From NCBI RefSeq assembly GCF_002245895.1, contig NZ_NPJZ01000001.1:917001-981000 (forward strand): 64,000 bases of DNA, in the 5' to 3' direction. The notes below the pieces were generated by a model. It was not told the DNA's origin and did not search any database. It saw nothing but the letters and a program-made list of their open reading frames with translations. The position numbers were made by a program, and so were the translations under genes. Positions 28,201 to 34,858 of this stretch are shown in pieces. How positions within the stretch are numbered: position 1 is the first letter of the stretch; each line of letters begins with the position of its first letter. This DNA comes from Rhodococcus sp. OK302 (lineage in GTDB: Bacteria > Actinomycetota > Actinomycetes > Mycobacteriales > Mycobacteriaceae).

Positions 28201-29210
28201 ATGGTGAAATCGTCACCGGGCGTGACGCGGGTGAGGTCCTTGTCGATCTTGACCTTGGACACCAGAATGCCGAATGCCAAGCCCTGACGAGATGTTTCGA
28301 CGTCGGTATTGCCGAATGTTGCCTCGAAGGTCGTCGGAGCAGTCGCACCGACAACGAGGGCACCTGCCCAGATCGCGGCATCCGTGGACGCATCGCATCG
28401 GACGTAGGTAGCGGGCATCGGCGTCAGTCCGCCGTCACACGCGGGAACCGTCGGATTTTGCACGCCCAGTGTGCGATCGATCTGACGAAGAGGCTGATTC
28501 GATTGGAAGCTGAGGAACTCGCGGTCCGTTGGGGTGGACGGGTCCGTCGATTCGGCATCTGCGGCTACCAGCCCGTAGTTGTTAACGGGGCCATTTGGAC
28601 CGGTCATCACGATGTTCGTCATCGCGATGGTTCCACCGGACTGTGTCGCGTCGTCGTTACTGTCAAGCTCAGCAGAAGTTTGGTAAAGCGCCGGCATGAT
28701 CGGGGCGGGGATCCCCCGGTAAGCAACTTGGCCCAGAGCCGAGCCGTACCAGGTGGGAAGCGCCGACGCGACGACGCCCTGGTGCGGCAATCCGCCGGCA
28801 GTGTTGTCGACCGAATTGAGCAGCTTCGCATTGAAGCTGATCTTGTATGTCGGCGTCAGTTGGATCGTCATCGTCTGCCCGGCCGGAGAAGTCGCGGCCG
28901 TCTGATCGAACGAAGACATGTCGATCCAGCAGATGTTCTGCGCAAAGTTTCCGTTGTCCGGCTCGGACGACGCGAACCCACAGCCCGTCGGAGGCTGCTC
29001 GTCCGGAAGGACGGCAGCGCGAGCCGGAGCCTTGGCCTGAACCGGACCGCCCTGAGTGAGGAGTGGCTGCGCTGACGCAACCACTGCCGTGGCGCCGGAG
29101 ATGCCGAGGATCATCGCGATGGCGGTCCACACCACCGTCCAGGCTCGCACCCAGGGCGGCAGCCCTGCGGTGAATATGGCCGACCTTGTCGGCGGTAAGT
29201 CGTTTGGCAT
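22293..29210 (-). CDS. Giant DUF11-repeat cell-surface protein 2 (2305 aa)
   Basis: Paralogue of giant protein 1. The signal region, the non-repetitive N-terminal domain (PPTGCGFASSEPDNG...) and the last 60 residues including the anchor helix are nearly identical. The repeat region also has about twelve DUF11 domains but of different subtypes: four nearly identical units beginning FAVTKTAAPVSGSTV, two beginning LEVVKTANPATGTTV, the rest divergent. The stalk is Thr/Pro-rich (TTTTVPPTTTTTPP, VIVPPVVVPPVVVVP) instead of TSTSD/GQP. I chose the ATG at 29210 (MPNDLPPTRS), which matches the paralogue start and has GGAGAG 7 nt upstream; a longer in-frame extension to 29414 lacks support. No LPXTG motif. 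Probably a surface fibril or adhesin with a binding profile different from protein 1. Confidence 0.88.
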   Translation of the reverse strand: MPNDLPPTRSAIFTAGLPPWVRAWTVVWTAIAMILGISGATAVVASAQPLLTQGGPVQAKAPARAAVLPDEQPPTGCGFASSEPDNGNFAQNICWIDMSSFDQTAATSPAGQTMTIQLTPTYKISFNAKLLNSVDNTAGGLPHQGVVASALPTWYGSALGQVAYRGIPAPIMPALYQTSAELDSNDDATQSGGTIAMTNIVMTGPNGPVNNYGLVAADAESTDPSTPTDREFLSFQSNQPLRQIDRTLGVQNPTVPACDGGLTPMPATYVRCDASTDAAIWAGALVVGATAPTTFEATFGNTDVETSRQGLAFGILVSKVKIDKDLTRVTPGDDFTIGMSTGTFANAADAAASELKSTNTGATDTTASTGWRTLLADVSPTPVTFWEKPTTSATKTANYATSWQCEVNGVATPIQVGGVAQAELAPGDNIFCKVINTPVLVKKSSSPPSGDLVNIGDVVTYTLNFENPGAADAAIDYTDYLADVMDNADITGVQATNGLTATPIGQTIKIGGTLAANTTGTVTYTATVKTLGDKVLNNYLAPGTTAPPTTCDPSTNLCTTHPIPAFELTKTADPASGSTVQAGESITYTVTGTNTGKTALTPATITDDLSAVLNNSAIVANSLTSSVGSTPTVANNTLTWSGDLAVGQSVVLTYKVMVNDGVAAGTVLNNKVTGTAKPPIGPEITPPTVETNHSVPGFTLAKTANPVSGSTVQAGESITYTVTGANTGKTTLDPATITDDLSAVLNNAAIDGPMTATIDGAPAAAPTLSGTTLTWTGVLEAGKSVVLTYKVKIKDGVAAGTVLNNKVAGTAKPPTGPAITPPAVETNHSVPGFTITKSAVPPTTTSVNGNDTITYTVTGSNAGNTALDPVTITDDLTAVLLHSKLQGVPTATIDGQPATAPVVNGNTLTWTGVLPASKSVVLTYAAKVDAGVAGGTVLKNHVTGIAKPPTGPEITPPAVETEHPVTAAPGFAVTKTAAPVSGSTVKAGDTITYTVTGSNTGNTVLDPMVLTDDLSKVLSNALIEGALSATIDGATQAVPTLTGTTLTWSGAVPAGKSVVLTYAVKVNADVAGGTILNNSVTGSATPPGTVTPITTPPVETEHPVTAAPGFAVTKTAAPVSGSTVKAGDTITYTVTGSNTGNTVLDPMVLTDDLSKVLSNALIEGALSATIDGATQAVPTLTGTTLTWSGAVPAGKSVVLTYAVKVNADVAGGTILNNSVTGSATPPGTVTPITTPPVETEHPVTAAPGFAVTKTAAPVSGSTVKAGDTITYTVTGSNTGNTVLDPMVLTDDLSKVLNNALIEGALSATIDGATQAVPTLTGTTLTWSGAVPAGKSVVLTYAVKVNADVAGGTILNNSVTGSATPPGTVTPITTPPVETEHPVTAAPGFAVTKTAAPVSGSTVKAGDTITYTVTGSNTGNTVLDPMVLTDDLSKVLNNAVIDGALSATIDGAAQAVPTLTGTTLTWSGAVPAGKSVVLTYAVKVNADVAGGTILNNSVTGSATPPGTVTPITTPPVETTHPVVAPDIKVEKISNPASGTSVVAGNTITYTLKFTNNGTGDGVVSYFDDLRGLVDDAVFNNDLVAQPDLTATANAALDGFTVSGPIKAGDSRTVTYTATVNADGARGDSKVLNVVIPGTTPPVDPPVTCDPATQICTENPVVSPNLEVVKTANPATGTTVTAGQNIDYTLTFRNTGTASAVVDYTDFLSRVLDDATLVSDQPASSDAALTADQIVNKQFRVHGDLAAGATVTVTYSVKVNAADFVPAGDNKLDNFVVKQDPTTPEVPPTEPPTTTPCVAGDALCTEHPVVSPNLEVVKTANPATGTTVTAGQNIDYTLTFRNTGTASAVVDYTDFLSRVLDDATLVSDQPASSDAALTADQIVNKQFRVHGDLAAGATVTVTYSVKVNAADFVPAGDNKLDNFVVKQDPTTPEVPPTEPPTTTPCVAGDALCTEHPVVGTPAIEVLKSSDPATTTHVKAGDEIKYTLTFKNVGTAAGQIDFFDDLTDVLDDAAIKDAPKTADSTLVVSPITENKFTVTGELAAGATATVTYTVKVNPAIGTETGPGINPGVLTNYLVVGGENPPTECKPGDALCTEHPVDPPTTTTTVPPTTTTTPPVTTEPCVAPTTTSAVSSSTTTTSATPTTSETSTDATSTETTESTSTTVETTTEATTTPEVTVDPCIPTTTTPPVTTDPTTTVPPVTTTVPVTPTIIVPPIVIVPPVVVPPVVVVPTVPGQPNPTTVNPGNPGQPKPTTAPPKGGTINSGGGAGESGVDTTLLVAGGLVLMLGLGTGIVLLMRKRREEGED
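23346..24236 (-). repeat. Two near-identical 435-bp DUF11 units
   Basis: Two tandem 435-bp units in giant gene 2 encode identical LEVVKTANPATGTTV domains; long stretches match base for base (for example those beginning at 23347 and 23782). Confidence 0.9.
24656..26326 (-). repeat. Four near-identical 417-bp DUF11 units
   Basis: Four tandem 417-bp units (139 codons) in giant gene 2, recurring at 24778, 25195, 25612 and 26029 in register. They differ only at a handful of positions (ALIEGAL versus AVIDGAL, SNALIE versus NNALIE). Such identity indicates recent amplification or ongoing homogenisation. Confidence 0.92.
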
Positions 29211-29930
29211 TACTTTCTCTCCAGGATCGTCTGGGTGTGTCGAATGGTGATGTCTGTTGGAATCCGGCGTGAGCAGGCATTTCCTGAACCAGCGCTGTTG
29301 CCCAATAGGTCTCCTTTTCGAGGTCACATGTACGTAGCGGCAGAAGTTGTCCGTTGCGGACGTGCACCCCGAATCCCCGCGAACCGAGAGCAATCTTCTA
29401 GTTACTTTGTACAAAGTAGCAGATAACAGACTCGTTGCTGGTTTATGTGCCCAAATTGGGTGAATAATCTTGTTTAGGGGGATAAATCAGACGAATCGAT
29501 ACAATTTCTCGAACTCGCCACAGCGACTGCCACTAGGCCAAACCGGCCGATGTTGCTCAGATATGTCAGACCGCCGAACAGGTCGTCAGAAGATCCCCAC
29601 CCGAGCAACTAGGAATGAATTGGGGAAACATCACGCAATTGGCCTATATACATGCAGGTAAAAGGCATATTCTGCCAAAATGAAAGGTCGACAAGGAGAC
29701 TCGCCATTCCACTCCGGCGAGCGCGCGGACTCGTCGCACCCACCCGCGACCTAGCTGCTGACTACACCCAATGAAGCCGACCAAGCAAGGATGTACCGAA
29801 AGGGCGCCAATCCGCTGGCTCACGCCGAACAATCACCAGCATTCAATGTGACCAACGACACGTCGACTAGCAACTAATTGGCTAGGAGAGTCGGTAGCTA
29901 AGGATCCGACCTCATCTCAATGAGAGTCAG
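29211..29930. other. Non-coding stretch: upstream region of giant gene 2 and 3' end of ggh
   Basis: About 720 bp without a credible gene. It holds the presumed promoter of giant gene 2 near 29.38-29.43 kb (blocks shared with the giant gene 1 upstream region) and a roughly 200-nt leader. At its right end, GGTAGCT (29893-29899) and AGCTACC (29929-29935) can pair around an inner CTCAT/ATGAG hairpin, a weak terminator-like structure overlapping the ggh stop. Nothing recognised between 29.45 and 29.88 kb. Confidence 0.55.
29403..29418. promoter_or_regulatory. Perfect 16-bp palindrome in the giant gene 2 upstream region
   Basis: TACTTTGTACAAAGTA is a perfect palindrome. It lies between GAGAGCAATCTTC (29386-29398) and CAGATAACAGAC (29420-29431), two blocks that also flank a different near-palindrome upstream of giant gene 1. 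Probably a regulator-binding site; the regulator is unknown. Confidence 0.5.
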
Positions 29931-31268
29931 CTACCCCAACCAGTCGAGAACCGCAGCGGCCGTCCACGACTGCTGCATGCTGCCCAACGGCTCCCCGGTG
30001 AAGGGTTCGTAATATTCGGCAAAACTGCCGTCGCTGGCCTGGCGCAAACCTTCCGAACGAAGAAGGTGCGAACGCTCAGCCCAACCACGACGCGCGAAGG
30101 CCCACGAGAACAGCCAGGTGATCACCGGCCACACCGGACCACGCCAATACTCACGCGGACGGAAATCACCCGACACCGGAGACGTCGACGGCGGAACGGC
30201 GAACCTCATGTCCGGATGCCCACAAAACTTCGGACCCTCAAAAGTACGCAAGAGCGCACGCTCGGCATCACGGCTCAGCCCACCGCACAACAGCGGCGCG
30301 AACATCGCAATGGTCTCGGTATTCACCCAACGACCGGTACGCAGATCAAAATCCTTGGCAGCGCCCGAACGCTCGTCGGTGGTACTGATAACGCCTTGCC
30401 GGAAACGGTCCGCCCACCCCCGCAAATCCCGCACATCGGAATTCGGTCGCGAATGCTCCTCACCGATCGTGGCCAACACATCACACGCCATCGAAAACAC
30501 GGCTGAGACAAATACATCCTCGACAGCAAAACTCATTGCCGTCGAAAGCTGTTGGTCGTCGTAGCGCACCGACTTCATTTCCTCGAGCAGCCACAGATAG
30601 CGGTCGTACTCATGATTCTTGGGACGCTGAGAAAGGTCCGTCACGACGGCTAGGTCAGCACGCTGATACGCCGGGATATGCCCCGCAACAACATTCGCGT
30701 ACGCAGCGTCCCAGCGTGGGGAATTATCCATCCCCGACTCCCACCCGTGGTACAGCGCGATGCGGCCATTGCCCTCGAGATCACGGGCTTCGGCAAGCCA
30801 ACGATGCCACCGCACCAGGTCATTCCACCGTCGATCCAAGAACTCCTCGGCCACGGCCCGCGTCGTACGTCCGTGGCGGCGCGAATGATCGAGGATTCGT
30901 TGCACCGCGATCGCGTGAACTGGAGGCTGGGTGATTCCCGACGTAGCAACCCCAACCGGCGCGTGCGCCGCCAAAGCATTGACGTCCCAACGGGTCGGGC
31001 CGGGAAAATAGCCGTCGACGCCGTTCGCGAAGACGATGTGGGGGATCATTCCGTTCTTCCACTGCGCAGACAGCAAGGTATCGAGTTCGACGACCGCCCG
31101 CTCAACACTCAACGGCGCCAACCCCACCGCCACGAACGCCGCGTCCCAACTCCACATGTGTGGATAAAGCTTGGGAGCAGCACTGGTCATGGTGCCCAGA
31201 TCATTTCCACGCAACAGATACGCGGCTCGGGCAGCGAGCTGAGTCGGGGTGAATCCGCGGTCGGCCAT
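29931..31268 (-). CDS. ggh: Glucosylglycerate hydrolase (GH63 family)
   Basis: 445-residue cytoplasmic (alpha/alpha)6-barrel glycosidase, the length and layout of the mycobacterial glucosylglycerate hydrolase, which splits alpha-glucosylglycerate (a nitrogen-starvation compatible solute) into glucose and glycerate. Landmarks: YPHMWSWDAAF near the N-terminus, the general-acid region HGWESGMDNSPRWD with Asp181, and the C-terminal base region FAEYYEPFTGEPLG with Glu418. These match the positions of the catalytic Asp182/Glu419 reported for the Mycobacterium hassiacum enzyme as I recall it. No glucosylglycerate synthesis gene is adjacent. Alternatives within the clan are mannosylglycerate hydrolase or a trehalase-like enzyme; both fit less well. 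Confidence 0.8.
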   Translation of the reverse strand: MADRGFTPTQLAARAAYLLRGNDLGTMTSAAPKLYPHMWSWDAAFVAVGLAPLSVERAVVELDTLLSAQWKNGMIPHIVFANGVDGYFPGPTRWDVNALAAHAPVGVATSGITQPPVHAIAVQRILDHSRRHGRTTRAVAEEFLDRRWNDLVRWHRWLAEARDLEGNGRIALYHGWESGMDNSPRWDAAYANVVAGHIPAYQRADLAVVTDLSQRPKNHEYDRYLWLLEEMKSVRYDDQQLSTAMSFAVEDVFVSAVFSMACDVLATIGEEHSRPNSDVRDLRGWADRFRQGVISTTDERSGAAKDFDLRTGRWVNTETIAMFAPLLCGGLSRDAERALLRTFEGPKFCGHPDMRFAVPPSTSPVSGDFRPREYWRGPVWPVITWLFSWAFARRGWAERSHLLRSEGLRQASDGSFAEYYEPFTGEPLGSMQQSWTAAAVLDWLG

Positions 31269-31390
31269 AGACGTCCATTTTGCGTCGAGTACGGCGTCTG
31301 CGCGATCCGACAGGCTCGGTGATTCACCCCTGTGCCCGTTTTGCTGGTATTCCTACCTACGAGGTATCAAAACAAACAAGGCCGCGACTT

Positions 31391-32301
31391 ATGGGCATCA
31401 AAGAAGAGTCAGTGGAGCGGGAACGCAGAGCCCTGCGGTATTCGATGGTCATCGCGGCCGCGTTGGCGGTTATGGCGGCGGTCTGGGGTTGGATCTCACA
31501 GTCGCAGGTAATCCTGCTCGACGGCGTGTACGCCCGATCGGGATGATCCTGACTTGGCTGTCCCTACGCGTCTCACGGATCGCAGAGTCCGGACCCACTG
31601 CGCGCTTCCCATTCGGGAAGCAAGCCTTGACTCCCGTGGTTATCGCGGTGCAGGGCATGGCGCTTCTGGCAACACTGGTCTATGCAGCGGCTGAGGCAAT
31701 CCGTGTCATTCTGGCCGGGGGAGCCGACGTCGCGGCCGGCTCGCTAGCCGCCTACGGAGCTATCAGTGCCGTCATATCGGTGATCATCTGGCAGTACATC
31801 GGCAAGCTCGACCGCACATCCGACCTGCTGGTCGCCGAGGCCAAGCAGTGGGGTGCATCAGCGGCGTTGAGCGCACTGGTCGCCGCAGGAGCTGGCGTCA
31901 CAATGATCCTGGGCCGAACCAGCTTCTCGGGCGCGGATCGGTATGTCGACTCGGCATTGGTCCTTGTCGGTTGCGCGATGCTGGCCCCGCAGGTCGCGGC
32001 TCTACTCCGAACTGCAATGGTAGAACTTCTCGAAGGCGCACCCAACGCACAAGTCCAAGCGCATGTCCACGACGTGATAGCGGAAGTTCGTGACGAATTC
32101 GGTTTAGACGAACCAGCTCTCACCATGAGCAAGGTACGTCGAAAGGTGTACATCGAAGCAATGTTCCTGGTGTGGCCGGACACCTGGGCGATCGCCGACG
32201 AAGACTCGGTACGACGCTCATTCGCCAAGCACCTCGGCGACCTACCCTACGAACCCTGGCTCAACATCGGACTGACCACCGACCCAGGACTGATGTTGTA
32301 G
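31391..32301 (+). pseudogene. Cation diffusion facilitator family transporter, single-base frameshift
   Basis: From the ATG at 31391 the reading frame gives MGIKEESVERERRALRYSMVIAAALAVMAAVWGW...ILLDGVYA, the start of a CDF-type metal efflux protein, then runs into a stop at 31544. The rest of the protein (IGMILTWLSLRVSRIAESGP... to GLTTDPGLML) continues in another frame to 32301. It contains further TM helices and the cytoplasmic dimerisation domain. The break is at 31530-31536, where GCC-CGATCGGG would read GCC-CTG-ATC-GGG (A-L-I-G) with one added T. The total length of 911 nt is exactly one short of a whole number of codons, so the event is a one-base loss. It is either a recent inactivation or a sequencing error; the remainder is well preserved. 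Confidence 0.8.
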
Positions 32302-32353
32302 CTCCTACTCACGCCTCGAAAGTCCACTTCTGTTCCCCCATCGAAACTTTCAC

Positions 32354-32381
32354 TTGACTCGAACGCGCATTCGAGTACAAT
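32354..32381 (+). promoter_or_regulatory. SigA-type promoter with embedded LexA (SOS) box
   Basis: -35 TTGACT (32354-32359) and -10 TACAAT (32376-32381) are separated by 16 bp. The spacer carries TCGAACGCGCATTCGA (32359-32374), which differs at one base from the mycobacterial/actinobacterial LexA consensus TCGAACNNNNGTTCGA and forms a 7-bp inverted repeat. A repressor bound there would block RNA polymerase. It drives the DUF222/HNH gene at 32419. Confidence 0.8.
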
Positions 32382-32418
32382 TCAGGGCGAGGATCGGGGG
32401 ATCCGATGGGGGTGTTCA

Positions 32419-33780
32419 ATGAGTGTCGACAGCATCAATAACATGACCGACGACGCAGCCGCAGGCCTGCTCGCCGGATCCGCAGCCGACCTACGCAGCC
32501 GGACCTGGCAACTACGCCCCACAGACCTACGCGAAATCGCCGTCACCGCCTCCGCGGAAATCCTTCGCCTCGAAGCCATTCGGGTTGTCGCCGTCGACGC
32601 ACTAGCCTTGAACCCCGACCAACAGGTGCTCTGCTACCGCGGTGCCGGACGCTGGCTCGCAGCCAACACCATGCTGCAAATCCCCACCGGCAACAGAATC
32701 GCCGCCCTCGGACTCGCACTACGCGCCTTCCCAACGGTCGCCGCCCAATTCGAAGCCGGCAACCTCACCTTCGACCACACCGCCCTCATCGTCACCTTCT
32801 GCGAAACACCACCAAAAGGCATGCCGGAGACAGCATTACCACACTGCATCAACACCCTCCTCGCCGCAGCCTCCGGCATCGAAGCCACCACCGCCAAACT
32901 CCGCTACGCCATCGCAGTGTTGGAGCGGATCTTCGAATCCGACGACACCCCACCCGGCGAAGACGACGACCGCAACCAACTACGCATCTCCCCGACACTG
33001 AACGGGAGAGTCGCAATCAAAGGCGATTTCGACTCGCTGACCGGCGAAATGTTGTTGTCGGCCCTTTCGGGGTTGTCGATGCCCACCCCAGCCGCAGACG
33101 GCACCCCGGACGCGCGGTCCGCCGCCAAACGCACCGCCGACGCCTTCACCGAACTCATCCGCCGCTACCTCGACAACGCTGCCACCGGCGTCGACGGAGG
33201 CCAGCGCCCACACGTGAACGTGCACGTCAACGCGAAAGACCTTGCCGAGCACCGCACATGCGCCAGCACGCGCAGAAATGATTCCAACGACACCGACGAT
33301 GAACCGGCTCTCGATTTCGACGGTCTCGACGGTCTCGACGACCTTGATGTCGGGCACATGCCCTGGATGGGACCACTGAGCATCACCCGCACCCGCATGC
33401 TGGCATGTGACTGCTTGCTCTCCACCATCCTGCTCGACGAAAACGGCGCACCCCTCGACGTCAGCCCCCTGAAAAGGCTCGTCTCAGCCGCGCAACGGAC
33501 CGCACTGATCGCCCGAGACAAAGGCTGCGCCTTCCCCGGCTGCGATTGCGTCCCCGCCTGGACAGACGCACACCACATCACACCGTGGTCCCAGAACGGC
33601 CCGACAGTGATGGACAACCTTGTCCTGCTTTGCCGTTCACACCACACCTTGATGCACCGCAAAGCCGGGTTCGCCGGCCAGTGGGAAATCAAGATGGGCA
33701 GCGACCACAAACCGTGGTTCATACCGCCGCCGGCAATCGACCCCGAGCAGAAACCGCGTCGCTCGACCCAGCGGTGTTGA
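32419..33780 (+). CDS. DUF222 / HNH endonuclease protein (REP13E12-like)
   Basis: 453-residue protein of the actinobacterial 13E12 family. The N-terminal two thirds is DUF222, a helical domain (AAGLLAGSAADLRSRTWQLRPTDLREIAV...GNLTFDHTALIV). The C-terminus is an HNH nuclease: AFPGCDCVPAWTDAHHITPWSQNGPTVMDNLVLLCRSHHTLMH, with the zinc-type cysteines and catalytic His residues intact. Members in Mycobacterium tuberculosis belong to the DNA-damage regulon, and this gene carries a LexA-like box in its promoter. No Shine-Dalgarno is strong before the ATG at 32419 (GGGGG about 9 nt upstream). The cellular role of the family is not established; mobility or DNA repair have been suggested. Confidence 0.88.
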   Translation: MSVDSINNMTDDAAAGLLAGSAADLRSRTWQLRPTDLREIAVTASAEILRLEAIRVVAVDALALNPDQQVLCYRGAGRWLAANTMLQIPTGNRIAALGLALRAFPTVAAQFEAGNLTFDHTALIVTFCETPPKGMPETALPHCINTLLAAASGIEATTAKLRYAIAVLERIFESDDTPPGEDDDRNQLRISPTLNGRVAIKGDFDSLTGEMLLSALSGLSMPTPAADGTPDARSAAKRTADAFTELIRRYLDNAATGVDGGQRPHVNVHVNAKDLAEHRTCASTRRNDSNDTDDEPALDFDGLDGLDDLDVGHMPWMGPLSITRTRMLACDCLLSTILLDENGAPLDVSPLKRLVSAAQRTALIARDKGCAFPGCDCVPAWTDAHHITPWSQNGPTVMDNLVLLCRSHHTLMHRKAGFAGQWEIKMGSDHKPWFIPPPAIDPEQKPRRSTQRC

Positions 33781-33878
33781 TGCTGCAGCACAACAACATA
33801 CGCGTCAGACTCCACACCGGATAGAGCCCGGCGTGGAGTCCGCACGTCGTCAATGCGCCTTCACGGCCGAAACGCCGG

Positions 33879-34856
33879 TCATTTCGAAAGTATTGCAGTT
33901 GCCGATTCCGGTACCGATCGAAATACAGAACCGATACGCATGCGTCGGCACCCGTCGAGTTCCAGAGTCACCGATGTACCGCCTGAACCATCGGCACGCA
34001 TCAGAGTTGTCGATGCCATCCGGTTAGCTTTCATATCGCAGGGCGGCGCCACCGGCGCGGTTGCCAACATTCGAGTGAAGTCGCTACTTTCATTCTGCGT
34101 CAACCTCACTGCAGATTCGAATACGCCATCCGACCCTTCATGTCGACAAATGTTCAGCCGACCGACGTCATCACGGGGAGTAGCGATCGCGCTTCCAAAT
34201 TTTGCATGCGCATCCTCGACGCGGGTTGTGTCTCGCTCGACATCATCGACGGTTCTCGCCTCGAATGTTTCGCTGACGGCCCGACAAACACCGGGACTAC
34301 CCGGGGGATTCAATACCACCGGAACCTGCTCCCGCCCCACCTCGCGCAGAGCCTGGATCGACTCCAGCGGTCCGTCCTGCAACCCGCATGGCCGCAATGG
34401 CCAGGCCGGAAGAATCACCAGCCCCGAATTGTTCACCAGCCAGAGCCTGGCCGGCGCAAGTTCACGGATCGCGCAGTCCGCCTGAACATTGTCGGGGAAG
34501 CGTTTCGAGTCGACTCTGAAGTCGTCTTTGACCGCAGCAAGATTTCCTTCCAGCCTAACGGTGTCGAGAGTCGTTGCACCCGAAGAGTCTTCGCCGAGCT
34601 CGCAACGCACCAGAGCCACTGGATCGAATGACCGAGGTGGATAGCCAGGTTTCCAGGTAGCCTGCTCGACACTGGAGAACTCCACACCGGCGAGCTGTTC
34701 GAGGACTTCACTGCCAGAGCAGTCAGCTTTCTCGAGCACAGTTGCATCCGGCGGCGTGAAGGACACCGTCTCGGTCAAGTAGGGATAGGCCGTACAGGCC
34801 CACGCCACACCTGCGACAGCCAGCAAGGGCACCAACAATATTCGGACTTTCGGCAC
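33879..34856 (-). CDS. Secreted or membrane-anchored protein of unknown function
   Basis: About 325 residues. The N-terminus VPKVRILLVPLLAVAGVAWAC is a signal peptide or anchor; the rest is hydrophilic with six or more cysteines (DCSGSEV, RCELGED, ADCAIREL, RPCGLQDG, GVCRAVSE, NICRHEG, PPCDMKA) that could form disulfides, fitting an exported protein. I do not recognise a family. I prefer the GTG at 34856, which puts the hydrophobic segment at the N-terminus and begins 2 nt after the stop of the PHP gene; a longer in-frame start exists at 34931. Probably cotranscribed with the PHP gene. Confidence 0.65.
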   Translation of the reverse strand: MPKVRILLVPLLAVAGVAWACTAYPYLTETVSFTPPDATVLEKADCSGSEVLEQLAGVEFSSVEQATWKPGYPPRSFDPVALVRCELGEDSSGATTLDTVRLEGNLAAVKDDFRVDSKRFPDNVQADCAIRELAPARLWLVNNSGLVILPAWPLRPCGLQDGPLESIQALREVGREQVPVVLNPPGSPGVCRAVSETFEARTVDDVERDTTRVEDAHAKFGSAIATPRDDVGRLNICRHEGSDGVFESAVRLTQNESSDFTRMLATAPVAPPCDMKANRMASTTLMRADGSGGTSVTLELDGCRRMRIGSVFRSVPESATAILSK

Positions 34857-34858
34857 TC

